DNA of 49,011 nt from Pseudomonas cyclaminis (GCF_015163715.1 NZ_JADDUM010000065.1:1-49011), one strand, 5' to 3'; shown: positions 8,313 to 18,182, counted from the first letter of the stretch. Notes: a model not told the origin generated them from the letters alone. Numbers and translations are program-made.

Positions 8313-8702
8313 ATGTCTATCGGCGAAAGCGGCTCGGCTACGGGCGCAAGTTCTACCTCACGACGCCTGGGCGCGGCCGTTCTAGGCTTGCTGCACAGCC
8401 ACGTCGAACTGTTCGGCATCGAATTGCAGGAGCAGAAAGCACGCACCGTCAGCCTGCTGCTGTTTGCCGGCTTGGCCTTGGTGTTTGCCCTGTTGTTGCT
8501 GGTGGGGTTGTCGACACTGGTGATGATCCTGGTCTGGGACACCGGCTACCGTCTGACCGGCATCATCTGCCTCTGCGTGTTCTACAGCTTGGCCGCCGCG
8601 TTCTGCGGGGTGCGCTTGAAAGCTGCGGTGTTCGATGAATCCACGCCCTTCCACGCCACGCTTGAAGAGCTGGCCAATGATCGGGAGCGCCTGCTGCCAT
8701 GA
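8313..8702 (+). CDS. YqjE-type phage holin family membrane protein
   Basis: A 129-residue inner-membrane protein. After a polar N-terminus (residues 1-20) and a helix (LGLLHSHVELFGIELQEQKAR) come two long hydrophobic segments at about residues 47-70 and 78-100, the pattern of the YqjE/holin superfamily 6 (DUF1469). In E. coli yqjD-yqjE-yqjK are adjacent, matching this operon. The protein is not a lysis gene by context; its function is unknown. It starts 2 bases after the elaB-like stop and its own stop overlaps the next start as ATGA. Confidence 0.88.
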   Translation: MSIGESGSATGASSTSRRLGAAVLGLLHSHVELFGIELQEQKARTVSLLLFAGLALVFALLLLVGLSTLVMILVWDTGYRLTGIICLCVFYSLAAAFCGVRLKAAVFDESTPFHATLEELANDRERLLP

Positions 8703-9040
8703 GCCTGACTGAGATCCCGCACAACACATCCCGCCGGGAAATGCGCAAGGCACTGATCCGCCTGCGCATGGAAATGCACCGCCAGGAAATCCGTCACGAG
8801 TCCCAACAATTGATGGCACCGCTGCACAAAGTGCGCGACATGCGCCACAACTGGCAGGACAGCCTGGGTATCAAGCACGCGCCGCTGTGGGGCGTGGCGG
8901 CGGTGACGCTGATGGGCTTCTTTACCGGCAAGGGCTCCAAGGGCGGCAGTATCAGCAGCATCACCCGACTGGTGCGGCTGGGCGCCGGTTTGATCCCCCT
9001 GATCAAATTGGCGATGGCAGGTACTTCACGCAAAGGATAA
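8699..9040 (+). CDS. Third gene of the yqjD-yqjE-like operon, membrane-associated protein
   Basis: A 113-residue protein with a strongly basic helical N-terminal half (RREMRKALIRLRMEMHRQEIRHESQQ) and two short hydrophobic stretches (WGVAAVTLMGFFTG, about 63-76, and LVRLGAGLIPLIKLAMAG, about 90-107). Position corresponds to yqjK of enterobacteria, but sequence similarity to YqjK is not clear to me, so it is left as a conserved hypothetical. Start ATG overlaps the yqjE-like stop by 4 bases (ATGA), implying coupled translation. A good terminator follows 32 bases later and ends the operon. Confidence 0.82.
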   Translation: MSLTEIPHNTSRREMRKALIRLRMEMHRQEIRHESQQLMAPLHKVRDMRHNWQDSLGIKHAPLWGVAAVTLMGFFTGKGSKGGSISSITRLVRLGAGLIPLIKLAMAGTSRKG

Positions 9041-9072
9041 GCCCTGCTGGCTGCATTCTTGCAAACAGAAAC

Positions 9073-9111
9073 GGCCCGGCCTTCGTCATTGAAGGCGGGC
9101 CTCTTTTTTTC
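9073..9111 (+). terminator. Rho-independent terminator of the yqjD-yqjE-like operon
   Basis: Arms GGCCCGGCCTTC (9073-9084) and GAAGGCGGGCC (9091-9101) with a six-base loop, then CTTTTTTT. It separates the operon from the EAL gene. Confidence 0.88.
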
Positions 9112-9134
9112 GCTATCTCTCATAAGGAGGCCCT

Positions 9135-10298
9135 GTGATTGACGGGCAACCGCTCGCCTGCTTCCAGCCGTTTATCGACACTGCCACCGGGCGCATTGCC
9201 GGCGTCGAGGCCCTGGGACGCCTGCGCCAGGCCGACGGCAGTTTGCAGTCCGTGGGCCCGTTGTTCGCCGACCCGCGCACGCCAGGCACGACCTTGCGCC
9301 GCCTCGACCGGCAGTTGCGCGACAATGCCTTGAGCCGTCTGCATGAAGCGCCCGAAGATTGGTTTCTGAGCCTCAACATCTCCCCGCGCTGGATCAACCG
9401 ATTGCGTCCGGGCCAGGCCCTGCCGAGTCTGAAACAGATCCACGCCCATGGAGTTGACCCGCAGCGCATCGTGTTCGAGATCACTGAACTGGGCGGTGAT
9501 ATCCAGCGCCTGGCCGATGTGGTTGCGCGGTATCGCCAGGCCGGTGCACGCATCGCGATTGATGACTTCGGCGCGGGCTACTCCCAGCTTGACCGGGTAC
9601 TGGCGTTGCAGCCGGATATCCTCAAGCTGGACATGCGCCTGTTCCAGGAAGCCGCCAAGGGCGGGCCAAGCAGTGATGTGGTGCGGGCACTGGCACAGAT
9701 GGCGGAGAAGACCGGCTGCTGGATCATTGCCGAAGGCGTGGAAACCGAGGCACAACTGAGCTTTGCCCTGGAATGCGGCTCGCGCTATGTACAAGGCTAT
9801 CTGTTTGCCCAGGCGCAGTTGGACTGGTTTGCCGCCGACGCTTTCGTACCGCGCTTTGCCCAACTGCGCACGACATACGTCCAGCAGAAACTGGCGGAGC
9901 GCGGGCGCATCATGCACCTGCGCCAGCAATTGACCGAGTTGATGAAAATCCTGCAAAGCTGGGCCCTGGGCCAGGCACCGCTTGACCAGTTGCCGCAATT
10001 GCCGGATTTCCCTTGGCTGCTGCGTTTTTATCAGTGCGACCGGCATGGCACGCAGCTCACGCCCAACCTGGAATGGCGCCATGACGCCTGGCAAGCCGAC
10101 AACCGTTACCTGGGCCACAACTGGTCGTGGCGCCCGTATTTCTATCACCTGCTGGCCGAAGGTTGGGACGAGCGGCGCCTGACGCTGTCCTCGACTTATC
10201 GCGACGCCACCACCAACCAGTATTGCCTCACCGCCGGACAATTCTTCGATAACGGTCAGCGCTTGCTGTTAATCGATATCGACGCGGCCGGGTTGTAG
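9135..10298 (+). CDS. EAL-domain c-di-GMP phosphodiesterase with YkuI-like C-terminal domain
   Basis: Soluble 387-residue protein predicted to hydrolyse c-di-GMP. Residues 5-235 are an EAL domain with its key residues intact: VEALGRL (Glu25), LSLNISPRW (Asn), [18 protein letters not shown] (Asp-Asp), [10 protein letters not shown] (Lys) and IAEGVETE. There is no GGDEF, receiver or membrane segment. The C-terminal 150 residues (from about 245) resemble the PAS-like sensor domain attached to EAL in YkuI. The start is a GTG behind an ideal AAGGAGG (9124-9130) at 4-base spacing. It lies alone between a terminator and dgt, 71 bases before the dgt start. Confidence 0.9.
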   Translation: MIDGQPLACFQPFIDTATGRIAGVEALGRLRQADGSLQSVGPLFADPRTPGTTLRRLDRQLRDNALSRLHEAPEDWFLSLNISPRWINRLRPGQALPSLKQIHAHGVDPQRIVFEITELGGDIQRLADVVARYRQAGARIAIDDFGAGYSQLDRVLALQPDILKLDMRLFQEAAKGGPSSDVVRALAQMAEKTGCWIIAEGVETEAQLSFALECGSRYVQGYLFAQAQLDWFAADAFVPRFAQLRTTYVQQKLAERGRIMHLRQQLTELMKILQSWALGQAPLDQLPQLPDFPWLLRFYQCDRHGTQLTPNLEWRHDAWQADNRYLGHNWSWRPYFYHLLAEGWDERRLTLSSTYRDATTNQYCLTAGQFFDNGQRLLLIDIDAAGL

Positions 10299-10369
10299 AT
10301 TTTCGCTTGCCCCGCCAGGACGGAACCGGGAAGCTGGGGGGGTCATTCACCGCACGGAGAGTACCCGCC

Positions 10370-11700
10370 TTGGATTGGCCTACCCTGCTTACCCGCGAAC
10401 GGCTTGGAAAGCCCCTGCATAGCCCGGAAGAACTCGGCCGCAGCCCCTTTCACAAAGACCATGACCGCATTATTTTCTCCGGCGCGTTTCGCCGCCTGGG
10501 CCGCAAGACCCAAGTGCACCCGGTGTCCAGCAACGACCATATCCACACCCGCCTGACCCACTCCCTGGAAGTCAGTTGCGTGGGCCGCTCCCTGGGCATG
10601 CGCGTCGGCGAGACCCTGCGCAGCGCCCTGCCCGACTGGTGCGACCCGAGTGACCTGGGCATGGTGGTGCAATCGGCCTGCCTGGCCCACGACATCGGCA
10701 ATCCGCCGTTCGGCATTCGGGGGAAGATGCTATCCGCCACTGGTTCCAACAGGCAGCCGGGCGCGGCTGGCTGGATGACATGAGCAGCGCCGAGCGCAAT
10801 GACTTCCTCAATTTCGAAGGCAATGCCCAAGGTTTCCGGGTCCTGACCCAGCTCGAATATCACCAGTTCGACGGCGGTACGCGACTGACGTATGCCACCC
10901 TGGGCACTTACCTGAAATACCCCTGGACCGCGCGCCACGCCGACTCGCTGGGTTACAAGAAACACAAGTTCGGTTGCTACCAGAGCGAGCTGCCGATTCT
11001 CGAACAGATCGCCCACAAGCTCGGCCTGCCACAACTGGAAGAGCAACGCTGGGCCCGTCATCCACTGGTCTATTTGATGGAGGCGGCGGATGACATCTGC
11101 TACGCCCTGATCGACCTGGAAGACGGCCTGGAAATGGAGCTGCTGGAATACGCTGAAGTCGAGTCGCTGCTGCTTGACCTGGTGGGCGACGACCTGCCGC
11201 AGACCTATCGGCAACTGGGCTCCCAGGACTCGCGCCGACGCAAGCTGGCGATCCTGCGCGGCAAGGCCATCGAGCATTTGACCAACGCGGCGGCAAGAGC
11301 CTTCGTCGAACAGCAGGATGCCTTGCTGGCCGGCACCCTGCCCGGCGACTTGGTGGAGCATATGCACGGCCCGGCCAAACGCTGCGTGCTGGATGCCAAA
11401 GACATGGCGCGCAAGAAGATCTTCCAGGACAAACGCAAGACCTTGCATGAAATTGGCGCCTACACCACGTTGGAAATACTGCTGAATGCCTTTTGTGGCG
11501 CGGCGTTGGAGCAGCATGGCGGGCGTACGCCGTCCTTCAAGAACCGGCGCATTCTCGATCTGTTGGGCAACAATGCGCCGAATCCGGCTTGGCCGCTGCA
11601 CGCCTCGTTCCTGCGCATGATCGACTTTATCGCCGGCATGACCGACAGCTATGCCACCGAGATGGCGCGGGAAATGACCGGACGTTCGAGCCCTCAGTAA
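10370..11700 (+). pseudogene. dgt: Deoxyguanosinetriphosphate triphosphohydrolase (dGTPase), frameshifted
   Basis: dGTP triphosphohydrolase of the type-2 family, degrading dGTP to deoxyguanosine and triphosphate. Reading starts at TTG 10370 ([18 protein letters not shown]), behind CGGAGA. The HD-domain metal ligands are visible: [14 protein letters not shown] and [11 protein letters not shown]. The frame then breaks at about 10714: frame 2 runs to a stop at 10783, while the rest of the protein continues in frame 1 from codon TCG at 10717 (NPPFG followed by [13 protein letters not shown]) to 11700. Family members read NPPFGHSGE, so one C is missing from what should be GGCCATTC. Restored length about 443 residues, normal for the family. 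Confidence 0.88.
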
Positions 11701-11871
11701 CGTCATTGATCAAGTTGCCTGTTCCCTGAAGAGAATCGCCCTACGACGGGAACAGAGCGGCCTGATCGAATTCGCACAAACACCCGAGGAATAATCGCGC
11801 ACGCTCCGGGCAAATCTGGCGAACCGTTCTTGCGTGCCTCCCATCGACGCTGGACTCACCGTGTGCCTTCT

Positions 11872-12267
11872 ATGCCCAAGTACCCCCTTCGGATCCTGTT
11901 GGTGGAGGATCACCCCTTTCAATTGCTCGCCACCCAATGCCTGCTGAAAAGCTTCGGCTTCGAGCACCTGACCCCGGCGGAAAACGCCGAACAGGCGATT
12001 CGCCTCATGACACAGGCCGAGGCGCCCTTCGACATCATCCTGTGCGACCAGTGCCTGCCCGATCTGCCTGGGCTTGAACTGATCGAAATCGCCAGCCGCC
12101 GTGGCTTTATCAAGGCCGCCATCCTGCTCAGCGGGCTGCCCGTGACAGAACTTTCAACGCTGCGGACCCTGGCGCTCAAACGGGGCCTGCCACTGCTCGG
12201 CTACTTGCCGAAGCCATTAAACAAAGATGAACTCGCGAGTTTAACCCTGCCATTACTCACACTATAA
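11872..12267 (+). CDS. Stand-alone response-regulator receiver protein (RocR-like receiver without EAL)
   Basis: Single receiver domain of 131 residues with no output domain. The acidic pocket is E12-D13, the phosphoacceptor is D59 (ILCDQCLPD), a Ser lies in LLSG near residue 87, and the conserved Lys is K114 (LPKP). The pattern EDHPFQ near the N-terminus and the long LSG...LGYLPKP half resemble the receiver of RocR-type phosphodiesterases as I remember it, but the EAL part is absent and no EAL continues in another frame. It starts at ATG 11872. It precedes a BvgA/BvgS-like pair by 256 bases and may act as a phosphate sink or partner for that system; this is inference. Confidence 0.85.
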   Translation: MPKYPLRILLVEDHPFQLLATQCLLKSFGFEHLTPAENAEQAIRLMTQAEAPFDIILCDQCLPDLPGLELIEIASRRGFIKAAILLSGLPVTELSTLRTLALKRGLPLLGYLPKPLNKDELASLTLPLLTL

Positions 12268-12352
12268 ATGTAGGACTTAAAACATATAAACCCGTCGAAA
12301 ACTGCACGCGTTACCTCCGCAAAGTTCCTGGCACCATGATTCAGTTCACCCC

Positions 12353-12415
12353 CCTGCGAAATGCAGGCATCTCGCCCTACAACGCCTTACCAACCGGTAG
12401 GCTTTCACCTTTTTT
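12353..12415 (+). terminator. Two hairpins followed by a T tract, probable terminator
   Basis: A GAAAT-looped hairpin (CCTGC 12353-12357, GCAGG 12363-12367) is followed by a second hairpin GCCTTACC-AACC-GGTAGGC (12384-12402, one bulged T) and six T at 12410-12415. It can end the receiver transcript or close a small RNA of the 12268-12415 interval; the sequence alone does not decide. Confidence 0.45.
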
Positions 12416-12523
12416 AATGTAGGAATTTTCCTGTTTTATATCTACTCCCCTTCAAGTTCATGCTCCTGCCTTAGCTTCTGAGCTAATGTGCCCGCTTTAT
12501 TTGCATACGCATGGAATACGATC

Positions 12524-13144
12524 ATGAACACAGTTTTTATTATTGATGACCACCCGGTTATAAGGCTCGCCATACGAATGTTGTTGGAACATGAAGAGAA
12601 TTTCAAAGTAGTCGGCGAAACGGATAACGGGTGCGACGCCATCCAAATGGTCCGCGAATGCATGCCGGACCTGATCATCCTTGACATCAGCATTCCGAAG
12701 CTCGATGGACTGGAAGTGCTGTGCCGGTTCAACGCCATGAACACCTCGATGAAAACCCTGGTGCTGACGGCTCAATCGCCCACCCTGTTCGCCACCCGTT
12801 GCATGCGTTCAGGTGCCGATGGCTACGTGTGCAAGGAAGGCGACCTGAGTGAACTGATGAGCGCCATCCGTGCCGTCTTGTCAGGTTACAACTACTTCCC
12901 CAGCCAGGCCTTGAACCCCAATGACGAAAGCTGCAAGGAGCTTGAATTGTTCAAGGCCGTTAACGATCGCGAGTTAATGGTATTGCAACTTTTCGCACAA
13001 GGTCGCACGAACAAGGAAATCGCCAAAGGCATGTTTCTGAGTAACAAAACAGTAAGCACCTACAAAAAGAGGCTAATGCAAAAACTTCAAGCCAAGTCTT
13101 TGGTAGAACTTATCGAGATGGCAAAACGAAACGCGCTAGTGTGA
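12524..13144 (+). CDS. BvgA/EvgA/RocA-like response regulator (NarL/FixJ family)
   Basis: Two-component response regulator of 206 residues. The receiver domain (1-118) has the acidic pair D8-D9 and phosphoacceptor D54 (LIILDISIPKLDG), with LTAQ and GYVCKEG in the conserved Thr/Lys positions. A LuxR-type HTH covers about residues 142-206 (VNDRELMVLQLFAQGRTNKEIA). It is the response regulator of the BvgAS/EvgAS type, or of the RocA1/RocS1 type in pseudomonads. The start ATG 12524 is preceded by few purines, so the ribosome site is weak. Its stop overlaps the kinase GTG start by 4 bases (GTGA), so the two are coupled. Confidence 0.92.
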   Translation: MNTVFIIDDHPVIRLAIRMLLEHEENFKVVGETDNGCDAIQMVRECMPDLIILDISIPKLDGLEVLCRFNAMNTSMKTLVLTAQSPTLFATRCMRSGADGYVCKEGDLSELMSAIRAVLSGYNYFPSQALNPNDESCKELELFKAVNDRELMVLQLFAQGRTNKEIAKGMFLSNKTVSTYKKRLMQKLQAKSLVELIEMAKRNALV

Positions 13145-16100
13145 GAAAGCGGATGCCCAGGCGTATAAAGGACTATTTGATTATATTGAGTGCCGGTTTG
13201 TGCTTCAGCACTGCCGTGCCTGCAACCCCTCCAGCGAGTCCGGAACATTTCGACTTATTGAGTCGCGCAAACTCCGTGCAACTGGAAACCCACCTGAACA
13301 AGGCCCAGCGCCAATGGCTCCAAAACAAACGGGAATTGGTGCTGGGAACGGCATACCCCGACTATCCGCCGTTTGACATGACCTCCAGCGGGCGCGACTA
13401 CGAGGGACTCACTGCGGACTACGCCGGCCTGCTGGCCACGGCATTGGCCTTACCGATAAAGGTATTGCGCTACCCCTCCCGAGAAGCCGCCATTCGGGCC
13501 CTTGAAGCTGGGGATATCGATTTACTGGGCTCCTCCAACAGTTTTGAAGCGGCAAACCCCAACCTGACCCTGTCTGAGCCCTATGCCGCAGACCGGCCGG
13601 TACTGGTGACCCGCGAAGGCGAGACCCGCAGCCTGAGTGACGGACTGGCCGGGATGCGTCTGGCACTGGTCTACCACTACCTGCCGCTGGGCGAGGTGGA
13701 AAAGCTGTACCCCAAGGCGATCATCCGCGCCTACCCCTCTTATCAGAACGCGTTGAATGCGGTGGCTTTCGACCAGGCTGACGTTTTTCTCGGCGATACC
13801 ATTTCCACCCACTACATGATCAACAAGGGCTACCTGAAAAACATCCGCATGGCGAACTTCGGCAAACATGAAGCCTATGGGTTCAGCTTTGCGATGCCCC
13901 AAGAACAGCAGTTACTGTTGAGCATCGTCGACACGGCACTGAGGGCCGTGCCTACCACCGAAAGGGAAGCGATCGCCAAGCGCTGGAGTGCCGGCAGCGA
14001 CATCCTGTTGACCGACCAGAAGCTGCAACTGACGCAGCGCGAGGAACGCTGGCTCAGGGACAATCCGGTGGTCAGGGTGATCGTGAACCCCACCTTTGCG
14101 CCGCTGACGTTCTTCGATGCCGATGGCAATTTCCGCGGCGTCACCGCCGACCTGCTGGAACTGATTCGCCTGCGCACCGGGCTGCGCTTCGAGATCCAGA
14201 GCGGGCGGGATGTGAACGCGATGATCGAACAGGTCGAGACAGGCAAGGCAGACATCATCGGGGCGATCATCCCGAGCGTCGAACGCGAGGCTCAACTGAA
14301 CTTCAGTCGCCCCTACCTGGAAAACTCCTACGTAATGCTGACGCGCAAGGACGGCCAGGCCCCCACAGGTCTGGAGGAAATGGAGGGCAAACGCCTGGCG
14401 GTCACTCAGGGCAGCCCGTTGAAAAAATTCCTGCGCGAGCAGTTCCCAAAGATCCAGCTGGTGGAAACGGGTGACACCTTCAAGTCAGCCGAGCTGCTCG
14501 TACAGGGCCATGTGGAGGGGGCCGTGAATACCCTGGTGGTCGCCAATTACTTTCTGACCTCACAGATGTTCCAGGACAAGGTTCAAATCAGCTTCAGCAT
14601 TGGCACCATGCCCGCCACCTTTGGATTGGCGACATCACGCAGCGCCACGGAACTCAGCTCGATCCTCGACAAAGCCCTGCTCAGCATCGCCCCGGATGAG
14701 CTGGGGGTGATCAACAGTCGTTGGCGCGGCTATACCGCCGCCTCAGACAGTTACTGGCGTGACTATCACCAACTCATTGCACGCATCATCATCGGCACCG
14801 GGTTGCTGCTGCTGATTTCCCTGAGCTGGAACGCTTACATGCGCCGCCAGATCACGCACCGGAAAATGGCCGAGCGCGCCCTCAATGATCAGTTCGAGTT
14901 CATGCGCGCACTGGTCAATGAAACCCCGCACCCGATCTATGTTCGTGATAGCAGGGGCCTGCTGCAGACCTGCAATGACAGTTACCTGCAGGTGTTCGAC
15001 GTCAAACGCGAAGACGTGATAGGCAAAAGTGCGGTCCAGATCAGCACAGCCCTTGCAACAGAAGCGGCGCAATACCATGCCGACTATCAACGCGTGGTGG
15101 CCGAAGGCGACCGATGATCCTGGACCGTACCCTGCATATTCGCGGAAAAAAACTGACGATCTACCACTGGATCCTGCCGTACCGTGACTCCGTCGGTGAA
15201 GTGCAGGGCATCATCGGTGGCTGGATAGACATCAGTGAGCGACGCCAGCTGTTCGACGAACTTCGTACCGCCAAGGAACGAGCCGACGAAGCCAACCGGG
15301 CCAAGAGCACGTTCCTCGCGACCATGAGCCATGAAATCCGCACACCGATGAACGCGGTGATCGGCATGCTGGAACTGACCCTCAAGCGGGCGGACCAGGG
15401 CCACCTTGATCGCCCGGCCATCGAAGTGGCCTATAACTCAGCCAAGGATCTGCTGGAGCTGATCGGCGACATCCTGGACATTGCGCGTATTGAGTCCGGG
15501 CGCCTGAGCCTGGCACCGGAGCGCGTCAACCTGAGGGAAGTGATCGAGTCGGTGGTGCGCGTCTTCGACGGCCTGGCGCGTCAAAAGACCCTTAGCCTGA
15601 TGCTGGAGTTCACGCCAGACCTTGAAGACATTGAAGTCTTGATCGACCCGTTGCGCTTCAAGCAGGTGCTGTCGAACCTGGTCAGCAATGCCATCAAGTT
15701 CACCGAGCGTGGCCAGGTAAAAATCAAGGTGGGAGTATTACCCACTGAGCTGGCGCAACAGGTCGAGATGAAACTGGTGGTGGAAGACACCGGCATCGGT
15801 ATCAGCCGGGACGACCAGAAACGCCTGTTCGAACCCTTTGCCCAGGCCGACAATTCCGGGCAATTGGCCAGGAGCGGCGCAGGCCTGGGGCTGGTGATCT
15901 GCCGCAGCCTATGCGCCATGATGGGCGGACAACTGAGTCTGAGCAGCGTGCCCATGGTGGGTACCCAAGTGCATGTGAGCCTGAGGATGACGCGCCTGCA
16001 GCCGGTGACGACGGCGGACGAACTCAAATCCGAGGCGCCTACCAGCGCGACGGTGCTCAATGTGCTGGTGGTGGACGATCACCCGGCAAACCGTTTGCTG

Positions 16101-16787
16101 ATGTGTCAGCAACTCGGTTTCCTGGGCCACCAGTTCACTGCCGCCCAGAACGGGGCCACCGGCTTCCAGGCGTGGCGTCAGGAGCACTTCGACCTGGTGA
16201 TCGCCGATTGCAACATGCCCATCATGAATGGCTACGAGTTGAGTCGATCGATCCGCGAATATGAACAACGCGAACACCTGAAGCCCTGCGTCGTGCTGGG
16301 CTTCACCGCCAATGCACAGCCCGAGGAGAAGCAACGCTGCGCAGAAGCAGGCATGAACGACTGCCTGTTCAAACCCATCAGCCTCACGGCGCTGGAACGG
16401 CAGCTGGCAAAGATCAGTCCGCAACCCACCCACATGGTCCTGGACCTCGGCAATTTCGAGAACCTTACCGGTGGCGACCCGCACATGAGCCGTCGCTTGC
16501 TTGAAGAGTTACTGAACAGCAGTCGTCAGGATCGCCAGGAATTGGTCGCACTGATGGCTGCGCAGGCCTCGGCCCAGGACATCATCGAACAGGCTCACAA
16601 GATCAAGGGCGCTGCCCGCATCGTTCAAGCCAGTACGCTGGCATCGCAATGCGAAGCCCTTGAACAGACCTGTGCCCACGGCGATGAACGCCCCCAGATC
16701 AATGCGGGTGTGAAATCCCTGGAAAAACTGATGTTGGAGATGGAAAGGATGCTGCAGATGCAGCTTCACGGGATGGATATTAAATAG
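13141..16787 (+). pseudogene. BvgS/EvgS/RocS-like unorthodox hybrid histidine kinase, frameshifted
   Basis: Sensor kinase of about 1,215 residues if the frame is restored. Domains in order: signal/anchor (residues 1-30), two periplasmic solute-binding domains of the SBP_bac_3 type (about 60-285 and 300-530), a membrane segment (about 545-565), a PAS domain (about 585-700), HisKA with ATMSHEIRTPMN, HATPase with NLVSNAIKF and GAGLGLVI, a receiver with DCNMPIMNGYE, and an Hpt domain with AHKIKGAARI. The first part ends at TGA 15115-15117 within the PAS domain, and the rest is in the next frame from 15114. One base is missing near 15112 (GACCCGATG would restore it). Signal and ligand unknown. Confidence 0.88.
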
Positions 16788-16806
16788 GGGGCGGGCTGCG
16801 CCCCCT
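16786..16806. terminator. GC-rich hairpin between the BvgS-like and fRMsr genes
   Basis: Arms AGGGGGC (16786-16792) and GCCCCCT (16800-16806) lie between the convergent ends of the two genes and overlap the BvgS-like stop. There is no T tract, so factor-independent termination is uncertain. Confidence 0.4.
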
Positions 16807-16812
16807 GCTGGA

Positions 16813-17295
16813 TCAGCAGTCGGTCAAACGCAGGAAAATCGCCGCCAGTTGTTCGATCCCCGCCTGGTCCTGAGGGGTAAAGCGGGCCAGCGACGGGCTA
16901 TCGAGGTCGAGGACGCCAATCAAGTTGCCGTCCTTGACCAGTGGCACCACCAGTTCGCTGTTGGATGCGCTGTCACAGGCGATATGCCCGGGGAACGCAT
17001 GCACATCTTCCACCCGCTGGGTTTGCTGCGAGGCCGCAGCGGCACCGCAGACCCCTCGGCCAAACGGAATACGCACACACGCGATCTGCCCCTGGAAGGG
17101 GCCGAGTACCAGCTCTTCATTGCGGTTGAGGTAGAAGCCGGCCCAGTTCAGGTCATCCAACTGGCTGAACAGGAACGCGGAAAACTGCGCGCTGTTGGCG
17201 ATGAAGTCGCGTTCATCCGCCAGCAGCGACTCCAACTGTGCGCACAGCAGGGCATAGCCACCGAGACCGGTGCCGGCTTGTTGTAAATCGATCAT
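16813..17295 (-). CDS. Free methionine-(R)-sulfoxide reductase (GAF-domain protein)
   Basis: Reduces free Met-(R)-sulfoxide using thioredoxin. The 160-residue protein is a single GAF domain with the three Cys of the fRMsr family at the right places: C73 (QIACVRIPFGRGVCG), C83 and C107 (GHIACDSASNSE), plus the DSPSLARFTPQDQAGIEQLA C-terminal helix. The ATG at 17295 overlaps the stop of the upstream DUF815 ATPase by 4 bases (ATGA), so the two are an operon. Repair of oxidised methionine matches the other oxidative-stress genes in this window. Confidence 0.9.
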   Translation of the reverse strand: MIDLQQAGTGLGGYALLCAQLESLLADERDFIANSAQFSAFLFSQLDDLNWAGFYLNRNEELVLGPFQGQIACVRIPFGRGVCGAAAASQQTQRVEDVHAFPGHIACDSASNSELVVPLVKDGNLIGVLDLDSPSLARFTPQDQAGIEQLAAIFLRLTDC

Positions 17296-18182
17296 GGTTG
17301 ACGCTCCAGCAATTTGAGGCCCACCCAGTAACGGGCGAATTGATACGCGCAACGGCCGTTGCGGTTGCCACGCCCGGTCGCCCAGCGCACGGCCAGGATG
17401 TCGAGGGTTTCATCGCGTTGCCACGGCAAACCAGCTTTGTTCGCCAGCTCGCCGATCCAGTGCTCGACCACATCCAGGAAATGTTCCTGGGTGAACGGGT
17501 AGAACGACAGCCACAAGCCAAAACGGTCGGACAGGGCAATCTTGTCTTCCACCGCCTCACTCGGGTGCAGTTCGCCATCCACCCGCTTCCAGTTGTCGTT
17601 GTCGCTCTGGTTTTCCGGCACCAAGTGACGGCGGTTGGACGTGGCATACAGCAGCACGTTTTCAGGCGCCTGTTCCAGGGAGCCATCCAGTACGCTCTTG
17701 AGTACCCGGTAGTCGCCCTCACCGGCCTCGAACGACAGGTCATCACAAAACAGGATGAAACGCTGCGGCAGCTTGAGCAGTTGCTCAACCACACGGGGCA
17801 AGTCGGCCAGGTGGTCACGCTCGATTTCGATCAGGCGCAAACCGGCCTTGGCATGTTGGGCGAGCAACGCGCGCACCATGGACGATTTGCCGGTGCCGCG
17901 CGAACCCCACAGCAACGCATGGTTGGCGGGCAGTCCATCCAGAAACTGCTGGGTGTTGCGCGCCAGTGTTTCACGCTGCTTGTCCACGCCGATCAGGTCG
18001 GACAGGCGCATGTCCAGGCTCACGTCCAGGGGCAACAGGAAACCACTGCGGCCTTCACGCTGCCAACGGGCGGCCAGGCACAGGTTCCAGTCGATGGCTT
18101 GGCGTGGCGCGGGCAACAAGGGTTCCAGACGAGCGAGCACTGCATCGGCCCGCTCCAAAAAGGCATTCAATCGAGAGTCCAC
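17292..18182 (-). CDS. DUF815-family P-loop ATPase
   Basis: AAA-like ATPase of 296 residues of the DUF815 family. Walker A is GSRGTGKSS near residues 94-102, Walker B-like FILFCDDLSFE near 143, and a sensor stretch LLYATSNRRHLVPE near 178. DUF815 proteins are conserved in many bacteria but have no settled function. The start is GTG 18182 with AGAGGA at 6-base spacing; the frame is open 32 codons further upstream without a better start. It overlaps the fRMsr gene and is divergent from the second hybrid kinase. Confidence 0.88.
   Translation of the reverse strand: MDSRLNAFLERADAVLARLEPLLPAPRQAIDWNLCLAARWQREGRSGFLLPLDVSLDMRLSDLIGVDKQRETLARNTQQFLDGLPANHALLWGSRGTGKSSMVRALLAQHAKAGLRLIEIERDHLADLPRVVEQLLKLPQRFILFCDDLSFEAGEGDYRVLKSVLDGSLEQAPENVLLYATSNRRHLVPENQSDNDNWKRVDGELHPSEAVEDKIALSDRFGLWLSFYPFTQEHFLDVVEHWIGELANKAGLPWQRDETLDILAVRWATGRGNRNGRCAYQFARYWVGLKLLERQP

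Noticed and set aside
10780..11700. Reading 10780-11700 as a gene of its own, starting [12 protein letters not shown]
   Set aside because: It is the C-terminal two thirds of dGTPase; the first third lies directly upstream in another frame, so a frameshift is the simpler reading.
15114..16787. Independent soluble hybrid kinase starting at ATG 15114
   Set aside because: It begins inside a PAS domain whose first half ends the preceding frame; together they make one BvgS-like protein.
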